Shown here piece by piece: positions 11,658 through 22,127 of a stretch of 64,000 nt of DNA. The DNA is from Lactarius indigo (lineage: Eukaryota > Basidiomycota > Agaricomycetes > Russulales > Russulaceae). The translations under genes were made by a program, and so were the position numbers. The stretch is taken from NCBI GenBank assembly GCA_025766275.1, contig JAFKAC010000008.1, positions 2,272,370 to 2,336,369 on the forward strand, written 5' to 3'. A model generated the notes under the pieces. That model was not told where the DNA came from. It saw only the letters and a program-made list of their open reading frames with translations, and did no database searches. Numbering within the stretch: position 1 is the first letter of the stretch; every line of letters starts with the position of its first letter.

Positions 11658-13611
11658 CTACCCGATTGTACCTCGGGTATAGAGGGATTCTAGGTACTTG
11701 TCTCTGTCGAGAGGTATGACACTGTCTGAGAACGGTGCGTCGGGGGAAACTGAAACTGGTGAAAGACACTTCGGGTCGGCAGACGTGTTGGGGTTTGCTT
11801 CAACGGTGTCGCGCACGCCACACGGGGCTGTGGTACTCGTCTGGGTGAGCGTAACGACGACAGCGCCATCCGAACCGTCGAGTGTTTCGCGGAGGTGGTC
11901 TCGTGAGTTCAGGCTGGGATAGAATGATCGGAGAGTCAGGAAGGGCCGTAAAGGAATAATGAAGACGTACATGGACATGAACGCGCAGAGGGAGAGTCGA
12001 ATCATGATGAAGAAGGACGCTGTGTATATGAGCGTGTTTGGATACCTGGCGAACTTCGTTCAAGAAAGGGTCAGCATCTGACAGGGAGGAAGAAAAGGGG
12101 AACAGTACCAAAACGACGCAAGTGATAGCAAACACTCTGCAAAATAGCACGGGCGTCAGAAAATAAGTCGACGGCCCATCGGCGCATTGGCTTACAAGTG
12201 AAGTATGCCGCAATTGATAGCGTAAATTGCGAGAAGGTTCAGAACGTTGTTAGTGCTAGAGAACCGGTTTTAAATAAGATTTTTGCAGTGTTTGGACACA
12301 AAAGTACCTCTGGACGTGAGAGCGGTTACTCAAGAGGGTATAGACCATTCCAACAGTAATGAGGACGTCGCAGAGGACCTTGCAAGATAAAGTAGCAGTG
12401 AAAGACCCCTGTTATTAACGGCCAATTAGTGACTGCAGACCACATACATCAAACGAGAAGCGGACGTTCCCGAAAGATACCCCCATCGTGTAGGTGCTGA
12501 AGGCTATACAGAACCTGTGAGAAAAAAAAGGAAAAGAAAATGTGCAACTTTGACTGACGCGTTTGCACTGTATACTGACACGGAGGATAATGCCTTAGCG
12601 ACTCACATATAAAGGAATAGAAGGAAAAAAAAACATACCGACTCCAATAGCTTGCAATTATCGGTTGAAAATAAGGTGAAAAGTCATTGAGGCATGCTAC
12701 GGCGGAGGGACTTACCGAATTCTGCCAGTGAGCTGGCGGACTGCTCATATGAGTTGATGCCAGCCCTGAAAAAAAAAAATTGCATAGACGTACGATCGCT
12801 ATTGGCAGGTATGGAGAACGCCAGCCCACTGGACCAAAATAAGTCTCGCACAGGTGAGAATCACCATTAAACTCACGACGATAGATCCTATATGCGTAGA
12901 AGCTACGTCCTTTTCAGTAAGAGTTCGCTTCATAAACTCTTTATGAAGACGTACTGCTGTACACAAGATTCAAGAATAACTAGTTACACATGCATAAGAA
13001 TTGCGGACAAAAGTTGTTCACGATGGACCAGCTCACCAGTAGATAAAGCTAATGCCTTTAAAAAAACATATTCTGTAAGTCTCAGGACGAGCTCCGTGTT
13101 ATTGCAGACGCACCGCTTGACTCCTAGAAACTTCATAAGAACCTTAACCAAACAGTATTTTCGGAGTAGCGTACCATGGTGTGAATATGTTTGCTGCTTG
13201 ATAATCCCCAAAATTTGTGACGAGAAGATCATAAGTCGGATAAATACCGAAAACTAGGTTGGCCGAGTCAACGAGTCTAGTCGAATATGATGTCACTATC
13301 GCGTATCACGAAGTACTTGAAAATGTATACATCAAAAAAGCGACCTGCAGACGCTTCATTAAGATCCTGAGCATGGGACACATATATAGGAACCCTTACA
13401 AAGGACTTTAGAGGCCACTGATCCTTTGAGGAGTAGGTATTATAGTAGGAATAGACTTGCAACCAGGTAATACCATAGATACTAGACGGCCAGTCGGGGT
13501 CGATCAGGTACTGAGATAGTATATTCCAGACAGTGAGACGCACATAGACGAGAGGACCGTGCCGATTAACAACGCCCCAAGGGTGTTGTCTAAAGGGATT
13601 AATGCGGGCAT
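11658..13611 (-). CDS. DUF6534-like multipass membrane protein, copy 2
   Basis: This is the paralogue of the gene at 7449-9436. The start is ATG at 13611-13609, giving MPALIPLDNTLGALLIGTVL. Splicing gives YGITWLQVYSYYNTYSSKDQ, then VAFLILVDSANLVFGIYPTY and DLLVTNFGDYQAANIFTPW. Further down, the exon at about 12400-12298 encodes CKVLCDVLITVGMVYTLLSN, followed after an intron by NNVLNLLAIYAINCGILHL and FARYPNTLIYTASFFIMIRL, then YPSLNSRDHLRETL. All are family-typical helix and C-terminal signatures. The middle exons (about 13150-12500) remain ambiguous and contain stops in simple models. The stop is at 11660-11658. Whether both copies make protein cannot be decided from sequence alone. Confidence 0.62.
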
Positions 13612-15055
13612 AGTAGATAAAGGTCAAGAAAGAGCAAGAGAAAGAGAGAACAAGAATCGACGGCTAAGGAAGGGGAGAAAAGGCGATCGACGGGAGTGGC
13701 CGATTACCCAACTCCCAGCACTGTTGATAACGGGCTCCGCTGTGTCATGCGCCGAGTCACGGCGCCTGCACAGATTGGAAGGCTGAGACGAATAATGAAA
13801 TGAATGACCCCATCCCATCAGAAGCACTCCACAGCCTGCAGTTTTTTCCAAGTGTAGCGATGCGCCCCGGCATGGCCTGACATAAACCGGCTGTTCGGGG
13901 CTTTCGGATCTACCCCCGGCCCTGGCTAACGGAGGGCTTGGCCCGCGGGCCCGTGATTAAGCGCTTAAACCCCACCTTAACGCCCCCGATTGTCAACATG
14001 CATGTCAACCATGGGGCCAGTATCAATGTCTCGGCGCATCTATCGCTTTTCACACCAGGTCGTTCTTCCTTCATTTCTCCGGATACTGCCAACACCGTGG
14101 GCAACCCAAAAACGATGACGCCGTCGCTCTATCGCGGCTACGCCCAACCTCGTAATGTCACGCGCCACGTGTTTGCGGCGCTGCTGACCCAAGGCTGGCC
14201 CCTGGCCTCGAGCACAATGAAGCGCGGCGCTGGGACCAGTGCAAGGCCCATGCCGGCTCTTGGCCAAGTCAAAATGTGACAGCTCCCCCGCACCGGAGAT
14301 ATTGTCGAGCTCGATTGTGAACAACGACATTGCGCGCGTCGCGTAACTTAATAAACCTTTTGGGCCAGGGGCAGCAGCGCTGGCTACGCCGATCTCACAC
14401 TGGAAAGTTTTTTTACCACAGAGAGCCTCTACTCAGAGGAAATCCAGGACGACTGGCTTGTCTGATGTCGTCGAAATGCGTGAGTCAGGCGAGTTTCACA
14501 AAGGGGTCGAGGTCATACTTTGGGCATTATTGTGTTATCTCCGGGGCCAAGAAAGCCCGGAGTCCAGAAAGACGTTCCATAGCACAAGAGATGAGCGCAT
14601 CAACTACGCGTCAGGGTATATACAAAGGCTACTATTCTACAGACCGTTTACGCAAGACAACTTCTAACCGATGTTTCTCCCCGCACGCGCAACAAGCACA
14701 AAATACCAGTAGTGTTCCCATGACAGTGTCAGCATCGACGGCGATTGCCAGGAAGATGAGCAACAAGACCAGAGTTGAAGTCGATGGGAACAAAGTCCAC
14801 TCGATCGAGGTTGTGCCAGGTGGTCGTTCGAACCGAGTACGACTCTAGTACAAACCCGAGTTCTACAGCACTCAGCTGAGTAGGCAGAGCATCGAGAGCA
14901 AGGACTACAAGTGTGATGGCAATGGGCAATAAATAGATCTCGACAATCAGGGGATCGAGTGTTGAGATTTCAGCGCACGCGAGGCCGGTGTGGCTCGCGA
15001 TGGCGATCATACCCTTATTTGTCTGATTAATTAATTTACGGTGATCTGAACTAAC

Positions 15056-15080
15056 TTCTCGTCTCGTCTCGTCTCGTCTC
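15056..15080. repeat. (TCTCG)n microsatellite
   Basis: Five tandem copies of a TCTCG pentamer. Confidence 0.9.
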
Positions 15081-15850
15081 ATTGAATCACAGTCCACTCA
15101 TGACCATGTGAATATGGTACTTTATGGTACTCCGCGTTTCTTCTGGGCCTGCGCACTTATATACCACGTACGATATTTCCGTATGCCTCAGTAATCGAGG
15201 TAAGATAACTAGTTACTTTACTCCTATCAATTTGCTTACGCCTAGACAGTCTTACTTGTTTGTCTAGTGCTCTCCGCACCTAGTTCGCCTTCGCGCGTGT
15301 GCTCCGGTCCTTCACGCGGCTGCCATAACCTTCTACATCGAGAGGTTGAAGTATCAGCGTTGGTGAAGGGGTCAATGGTTACCCCATTACACACCTGCAC
15401 GCTGTGGGTCTATCGGGTGTGGAGGAACGAAAAAAAGGATGTACGCGTTAGCAAACACGTTGGTTGGACCTTCGGCTCCGTGCGTGGTCGGTATGTGGCC
15501 ATCTAGCTACGTAGGTTGAACATGTAGTCTATACACCCATCTTCAAGTTGAAGGGACAGCTGCTCTAGTTGGAGGTGTTAGCGTGAAGTTGTTCTGTGTA
15601 TCAGAGGAGCAGCGCGAACAGGGGAGTCAGACGGATTCAACGATACCGTTTCTTTCCCTATGACTTGCAAGCTCTGTAGTACGAATGCTCTCCAGTGGTA
15701 CAGTAAGGGCGTGAGAATTGGAATCGAGACGCATTACAACTTCGACGCAATTTTAATCCGACTAAACTTCCAGTGACATTATGGTATCGTATATGTGCTG
15801 TCCGTTTTGATAATAAATTAAGCCAATAACTTAGTAGCGTATCAAATAGG

Positions 15851-15892
15851 TATCGTATCGTATCGCATCGCATCGTATCGTATCATATCGTA
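15851..15892. repeat. (TATCG)n microsatellite
   Basis: Eight imperfect copies of TATCG/CATCG. Confidence 0.9.
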
Positions 15893-16566
15893 ATATATCT
15901 TTTTAAAAAAGTCCTTCGAGGATATGTCAAACAGACTGAGCTGCGGCTGCGCGCGGGGCCAGCACCACATGGCTGGTCTTGTCCATAGTACGTATAACAT
16001 CTGCCACCGGAACAGGTGGCGTCGCAGGCAACTCGCTCGACTCGGCTGAGCTCGAATCAAATGCCGAGGAGGATGAGCCGGTGGAGTAGCACGACCCCGA
16101 CGACGACCCCTATTCCTTCTACTGTAACTTGATACGTAGAATTTTCACGGCGACATGTTTCGTGTCTGTTCCACAAGTATACAAAGTGCCCGAAGGAACT
16201 TGTATTATGAATCGTATTGCAGCTGAGCAGCACGATATCGGTTTCTGCAGTAAAAGACAAGAACCGAGAGAATCAAGCGTAACTTATGTAATAACTTAGT
16301 AATGACCCTCACCACCTGCACCGGTCCGAGTGGACCGACGGACTTCGGATGCGAGATTCCGTCCGCGATGATGATGCTGCCACGGCACCTAACAGTCCTA
16401 CTAGGCAACGATGTACCATAGCAGAGCACTTATAGCTTTGATGCGTCTAAAAGTTACTGTGCTATCTCTGGTTCTCAGGGAAACGAACTTTCACGACCCT
16501 TCCCGGCTATCTATGTTTAAAACAGCATGAGACCGTGACAATGGGAATATGGGGATGTCCTCGTGC

Positions 16567-16572
16567 TATAAA
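16567..16572 (+). promoter_or_regulatory. Putative TATA box of the O-methyltransferase gene
   Basis: TATAAA lies in GCTATAAATTCC, followed by a pyrimidine-rich stretch and a first ATG at 16607. The spacing suits a basidiomycete promoter. The link to the gene downstream is inferred. Confidence 0.4.
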
Positions 16573-16750
16573 TTCCAGTCCTTCAGTCTTACTTTATCTT
16601 CTCAACATGTTTCTCCCCCTTTCAACTACCACCTTACTTTCACAGTCAACGACGGCGAAAAACTCTCCTGTTTCGGAGTAGGTCTCGAACATCTCGCCCC
16701 GACGACATTGAGGTGTCTGACGCTGCTATCCTGTACTCGAAAGGGAACCC

Positions 16751-18681
16751 CGGGATGTTTTATGGGAGCTGAAGACCCTCGCTAACATCATACAATCCTC
16801 GGTCAACAAGATCGAGGAGGTCCTCAGCGCTAATGCTCTCGTCCTCCCCCCGTCAAATGCACCGTTCAGCCTGGAGTCAGAGGCGTCCCGCATGCACCCG
16901 AGCATCCAGTCCGCCGGGTTGCATATCACTTCCGCCGCGGCGCAACTCATGGCCCTTGTGAGGCCTGCGCCGTTGATAGTCACAGATGTCATGATGCAGG
17001 TGAATTGGATTGTTCCTGCGACCATCGCACATTGCACTAAAAATATCAAGTACCACGTCTCTACTGCAATGCGCGTTGCGGTGAGTACCCATGTGGCAGA
17101 GATCCTCCGGGATGCGGGCTCCAAGGTATCGTCAGATTTTCTATCGGTTGAGAGCTCTCCCACCTGGCTTTATGGTTACTCAGGGGTTACATGCATGGGA
17201 GATCGCCACGCCGACTGGGGTTCATCCTTCAAAGCTTGGTATGTATCGGGGCTGTGTAAAATATATCCACTCACAAGTATGCCATCAGCTCGGATCCTTC
17301 GTCTCCTCGCCACAAATCACATATTCGTTGAAGTATCGCCGGATGTGTTCGCCAATAACCGCTTATCCACCGTTTTAGACAGTGGAAAACCTGTTGAAGA
17401 ACTGATATCAAAGTGAGCCCTATTCTTCTGGCTGCGGTTATCAGACACAATAAACTGACATGTCTTTAGTCCTGAATCAAAGCACATCGGGACCCTCGGC
17501 ATAGCGTCTATCATCGAATTCAGGTAAAAATTTCCCTTCAAAGTCGTTCTTATCTGGGATCTGACCATGCTATCGCAGTCTTGATGTGACTTTTAAGAGC
17601 TCATCTTACCTGGCAGAGACACTTCTTGATCCCGAAATTGGGCTTTCCACTGAACCAACCAAGACAGCTCTGAACAAAGCATTCGGCATCGAGGGAGACA
17701 TGTGGAGCTGGTTAGATGGCCCGGATAACAGATTGCGCCTTGCCAGTTTCGGCGCTCTGATGACCGGCTATAAAAATATTTCACCAGAAGCTGTGCTTCT
17801 CAACGGTTTTGTTACTTATTACTCTGTCGATTACCGCTTGACCTGATACATCGAATCCACAGGGTGTGGATGGGAAAAGCACCCTCCTGGCTCACTAGTT
17901 ATCGACGTTGGAGGTGGTGTTGGCTCGCAATTATTAACACTCGCTCGTCGCCACCCCAATCTCCGCTTCGTCTTGCAAGACCGTGGGGCTGTGCTTAGTG
18001 ATGCCAATGAGGTACGATGAACATCGGTTACAGTTTCCGGATATATTTCTTCCTGACGCGTCATTACTGCAGTACTGGAAGATGAACATGCCCGATGCAC
18101 TCGACTCTGGACGCGTGAAGCTACAAGGTCCGTCGCATTCCATCACCGCATTTCCCAGAGACGATCGCCGATATTTTGGTTTGTCAAGCCCACAGTTTCT
18201 TCGACCCGCAGCCACCGCAGGAGGAGGACGTCACAGTTTTCCTTTTATCCAGGGTCCTCCACGACTGGGCAGACGAATACTGTGTCGAAATCTTGAAGCA
18301 CTTGCGAGTTGCTGCTGGGCCCAATACTCAGCTGATCATCGCCGAAATGCTGATAGAATACGCCTGCGACGAACCTGCGACGCCCGAAACCCCCAGCGCC
18401 CAGCTCTCAATTCCCCCCAGGCCTCTACTCCCGAACTGGGGTCGCGCGGGCTCTATGGTGCATGCCACAGATATGATTGCGAGTTCATCCGGTGTTGCTG
18501 AAACGAGCGTATGTGCTGATAGTCAGACGTGACATAGATGTTGGGCCTTTTCAATGGGCAAGAACGTACGACCATGGCCCTGCGCAACCTGCTCGACCAG
18601 GCGGGCTGGAAGCTTATCGCCGCGCATCGCGACCCTCCATCGGTGTCGAGGTTCCAGAAGGTCATTGCTGTTCCAAAATAG
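16751..18681 (+). CDS. SAM-dependent O-methyltransferase (COMT/family 2 type)
   Basis: Exons that keep frame are about 16751-16999, 17051-17125, 17184-17238, 17289-17412, 17470-17523, 17579-17805, 17863-18011, 18073-18127, 18189-about 18457/18494 and 18538-18681. The N-terminal part is the helical dimerisation and winged-helix region ([20 protein letters not shown], then [14 protein letters not shown]). The SAM-binding core is [14 protein letters not shown] at about 17894-17935. The catalytic-base region is [20 protein letters not shown], with the His codon at 18260-18262. The C-terminus [10 protein letters not shown]…AVPK is family-typical. The product should methylate a hydroxyl of a small aromatic or secondary metabolite; the substrate cannot be read from sequence, and no biosynthetic cluster is around it. 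The 5' end is unresolved: the frame meets a stop upstream, so a small first exon or a lesion is missing. The last donor is ambiguous. Confidence 0.8.
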
Positions 18682-20299
18682 GACAGGAACACCGCGCTTC
18701 GTCGGACGGTTCGTTTTTCTTTCTTCTTTCGGATCTATATTTATTTCGGGGGTACATTCCCGAGACACAGACCGGTCGTATCTAAGGTCAGGCTACATTT
18801 AGTGAATGCGTATCGCGCGTATCCCTGGTGAGGTGCTTTTTGAGTCGTAAGCATGTAACCGACTTTCGAGGACGACTCGTGTCTCCCCGGCCACTAGTTT
18901 TATGTTATAAGTGCTCGAGTCTTTGCTAGTAACCTTTGTATGATAGAAAGAAAAAATTTACTTCAGGTTGAGACCTGCGATACATGTGCCAATGAGTGAA
19001 TAGAGCCAATCTTCGATCATTACTAGTTGATGTTAGAACGGAGTTTTAGTAAGTGCAATACCCACTGTATCGGGGTTGGATCACGGTGTTGCACTCGAGA
19101 ATGATGCAATATTGATGCGCCGCCACCAACACCACTACTAGTTATAATGACCAGCCTGACTGGGCCGCCCGCCCGGTCCACTACTTGGTGGTCTCCTTGG
19201 TAGTGTGACTAATGCCGGAGGACTTGTTCCCTCCACCAACCCCTCAACTTCTGTACCCTGATGGTATGGTTTACCCCGTGATACCGGGGTCGACGATGCT
19301 GATCTTTTGGAGTAGTGGCACCGAACCAATGGGGTCGCGAATACGGGAGCCCCTCACACATGTCCATGTGGGATGGCAACACCTGACAGTGTCCCCCGGG
19401 ATATCTTTTCTTTTGTACTATTCATTGGCGGGGAAGCGGAATCATGCTTCCTCGAAAAGAATGTCAATAAATCCCCGCCACTTTGTTCTGTGTCTGTATT
19501 TTGGTGCGACCGAAAAAAGAAATCACTTTTTCTTGGGTGACGAGGGGGTGTCTTTCTCGTGGTCATCCTAGAGCTGCCAGTGATGCACCAATTAGTCAAG
19601 CGAATGAGGGACCCTTGGATAAGACACCTGGTCATTGTCAGCATATGTTGTGTTTGGTCTCTTATGGCCCGAGTGTGATACTGTACAAGTCGGAACCTCA
19701 ATGATACTTTTAGTCATGTATACCAACTTGATACGCCGCCCCAGGTGTAGAGTTGCAGCCTGTGTACGGCTATGTTATACGTGCGCTGCGATTGTGGGCG
19801 CGTCCTCGTGCACAGCGGAAGGCACTCCCGGTCTAAGCCACGGTAGTGTCCCCTTGTACGTTCGCCACTAGTGGAGAGGTATGAGTATATGGGTGCAACG
19901 AGGAAAGCGCAGAGCCTCGTCCCTAGCCATACTAGGCGATATCTAAGCCGCAGAAGGCAGAGTGTGCTCATTTCGCAGAAGTGAGAGTATGGTTCAGATC
20001 GGCTGCAAGTTGAGGGACTTCGCTGACATCATTGGACATATTAGCACTATGCGCTAGAGAGGGTGATATGCACGGTATCAAGATTTCCCGTGGCTCCATA
20101 CCGTACGCACTGGCATGTTAGAAATTCTGTTAAGAGTTAAATAATACGACGAAAAGAGAGTATACCGTCGACGGCAATGCCAGAAGGATAGGCGATAAAG
20201 TCGTCTACGTTGACTAAGGTTGACCAGCTTGACCCCAGTCCTGGTTGCGGGAAGCAGTTGAGAATTGATATTTTGATTCAAGACGTCACAAAAACCTAA
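18682..20299. other. Intergenic region, no gene recognised
   Basis: About 1.6 kb separates the methyltransferase and the tRNA. Short open frames occur on both strands without family resemblance or splice support. Confidence 0.45.
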
Positions 20300-20381
20300 G
20301 ACACCATAGCCAAGTGGTTACGGCGATAGATTAGAAATCTATTTCCCTTTGGGAGCGCAGGTTCGAGTCCTGCTGGTGTCG
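20300..20381 (+). tRNA. tRNA-Ser (anticodon AGA)
   Basis: This is an 82-nt tRNA with no intron. The acceptor stem GACACCA pairs with TGGTGTC, followed by discriminator G. The D-arm is AGCCAAGTGGTTACGGC. The anticodon stem ATAGA/TCTAT encloses TTAGAAA, giving anticodon AGA (inosine at the wobble position, reading UCU/UCC/UCA). A long variable arm typical of serine tRNAs follows, and the T-arm contains GGTTCGAGTCC. Confidence 0.96.
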
Positions 20382-20385
20382 TTAC

Positions 20386-20390
20386 TTTTT
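20386..20390 (+). terminator. RNA polymerase III terminator of tRNA-Ser
   Basis: A TTTTT run lies four bases after the tRNA 3' end, the standard Pol III stop. Confidence 0.75.
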
Positions 20391-20572
20391 GAGTCTCGGT
20401 GCACATTTACTTCGAATTTCCTGTACAAATTTTTGGAAACCGCATGGTCTCTCACACCTTTGATTTTGACGACGAGGCCAAGGCAGGCTTTTTGATTTGA
20501 AGATCGATGTCGGCATCGCCCGGGTTGGCCATGTTGCTGAGTTATGCAAGCACACGGTGAGACTAACACGCC

Positions 20573-21492
20573 ATGAACGCTCATGCTACAATATCGATAG
20601 ACATCGTGGGTCTTACTGCACTAGCAGGAAAATCATTTTTTTGATCACACTCCTACACTCACACAGGTACTCGACCGCCAGAACAGCCGTGAGATCCTGC
20701 GCGCTCTTCTCCACGCCATCCTCTTTCACCGATTATTCGGGACGATCAAGCCGCAGATGTTCGAGGTCCTTGACGTCACCATGGTGCGTTCCCATGTCCG
20801 TTCAGATTGGGCACTCGTTAATGGACCCCGCAGCCTGGCGTCGCGGATCCGAATGTGCACCGCCTCGTCGACGAGAAGGTGAATGTGTTTTGGAAGGGTC
20901 TCGAGAGTGTTGCGCTGAAGCGGGGAGAGGTTCGTTCGTTCGTTTCTCACTCGCGATTTGTGTCGTCGGACGTCACGTCCTGACCGATTGGTTGTTGATT
21001 GTGTTAAGATCTCTGTCACACTCTCCAAGAAGGACCAGAGGAAGGCCTGGCTTGGGATGACCACATATGAGGCACGTCGTCACCATCATCCCTATTGTAA
21101 TAGTCGGCTAATCTGATTTGGCCGATTACAGGAGGAAGTTGCTTGGGAGCAGTGGTACGTAGCCGTCGTCCTGCCGCAATCCCCGATCCAACACATTCTG
21201 CGCGCACACAGGATCATCAACGCGGAGATACGCCAGCCCAAATCCGAACAAGGTATGCATTAACACACTTAGCGCATTGCTTTCACCCCCGAAACCTTGT
21301 CGTTGACTCTGCACAGAGCGCCAGCAATTCGACAGGAACCTCGCCGCGACGCTGTCGAAGAGCCTCCGCACGATGCTCACGCACACTTCTTCCGAACAAG
21401 GCCGCGCCGCTGTTCCCCCGATCACCAACTCAGACGTCTCGCCGTTCCCGCTCAAGATCGCCGTGAGCGTCGGGGGTGTCGAGCTCCTCTGA
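20573..21492 (+). CDS. ATG101: Autophagy protein Atg101 (HORMA domain), seven exons, 182 aa
   Basis: Exons are 20573-20605, 20667-20783, 20834-20929, 21009-21071, 21132-21154, 21212-21252 and 21317-21492, totalling 183 codons including TGA. The protein begins MNAHATISIDIVLDRQNSRE and continues ILRALLHAILFHRLFGTIKP and QMFEVLDVTM, the start of Atg101-type HORMA domains. LVDEKVNVFWKGLE, EEVAWEQWIINAEIR and a C-terminal PFPLKIAVSV follow. Atg101 binds Atg13 in the Atg1/ULK initiation complex. Trp96 sits where human ATG101 has its WF-finger tryptophan, but the following residues are Leu-Gly, not Pro-Phe. The fourth intron (21072-21131) begins GCACGT, so it appears to be a GC-AG intron. The gene converges on the thioredoxin-fold gene downstream. 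The start was chosen because the 11-codon first exon joins in frame to the conserved block. Confidence 0.88.
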
Positions 21493-22127
21493 GTGAGGGT
21501 CAAAGTTCTCGCATGCGGCTGGCTGTGACTGCGGCCGCAGCGCGCGCCGCGGTAGTGTTTCTCAATACGCGTCGGTTGTGTGTTCTCAAGAATAGGCGAA
21601 TGCCTATCCTTGGGGCATATCTTCCGAGCAGGCCCATTTGGGAGATATTGCTACGAGTTCCCCGGCCCATTTCTTGTTCGGCCCTCATCGTCCGATCGGA
21701 CTTGATTGGATCAATAGGGTTGGCGCGGAATTGCTAACATCACATCTAAAATTATTATACGCTCCTCTTACCCACCCTACTCAGCGTCACAGATATGGAT
21801 ATTTTTGTTGCCGCTTTAGGCACGGACATACTATTCCCTGGGATTCAGCATTTATGTTTACCTGCGATGCCTTTTTATAACATTGGGACATAGACTGCTC
21901 GAAACAACCATATGACAACGGTAGAGACGACCATCAGTCACTTGCACGTAAGAGGCGCCTCTACACCTGGCTTATCAGCCAGTTCTGGACAGGGGATGGC
22001 CCCAAAATATCGAAAGAAGTGTACAAGGTAACTACCCTAGTTACCAAGCAATGCGGTGATGCATAAACGAGGACGAATGTCATAGTTCAAATGGATTGCG
22101 GATCAGCTGGGCACGCCATAACTCGTT
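21493..22127. other. Convergent intergenic region between ATG101 and the PRXL2-type gene
   Basis: This is the shared 3' flank of two convergent genes. No additional gene was recognised. Open frames here lack conserved features. Confidence 0.5.

Larger units (their letters stand above)
9764..13903. repeat. Tandem duplication, unit II
   Basis: This is the second copy of the repeat whose first copy starts in HAM1 exon 9. Its left edge joins the end of unit I directly to mid-exon HAM1 sequence. Its right edge near 13903 is where similarity to 9753 stops, after CTTTCGGATCTA. Unit II lacks the 2.8 kb block of unit I and has its own 0.74 kb block at 10373-11110. Confidence 0.8.
13904..16566. other. 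Gene-poor region between unit II and the methyltransferase
   Basis: No supportable gene was found in about 2.6 kb. The left part (13904-14300) is GC-rich with overlapping open frames on both strands. The rest holds two simple repeats. Open frames of up to 172 codons show no conserved motif or splice pattern that I recognise. Confidence 0.4.

Noticed and set aside
13904..14330. GC-rich overlapping frames on both strands, considered as a gene or rDNA fragment
   Set aside because: No conserved protein motif or rRNA signature was recognisable.
14729..15097. A 122-codon minus-strand open frame with a hydrophobic stretch, overlapping a GGTTCGAAC that resembles a tRNA B box
   Set aside because: The protein matches no family I know, and the tRNA-like pieces do not form an acceptor stem, a 7-nt anticodon loop or a valid T-stem.
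19130..19740. Possible relic of a retrotransposon between the methyltransferase and the tRNA
   Set aside because: I found no integrase, reverse transcriptase or terminal repeat motif in any frame.
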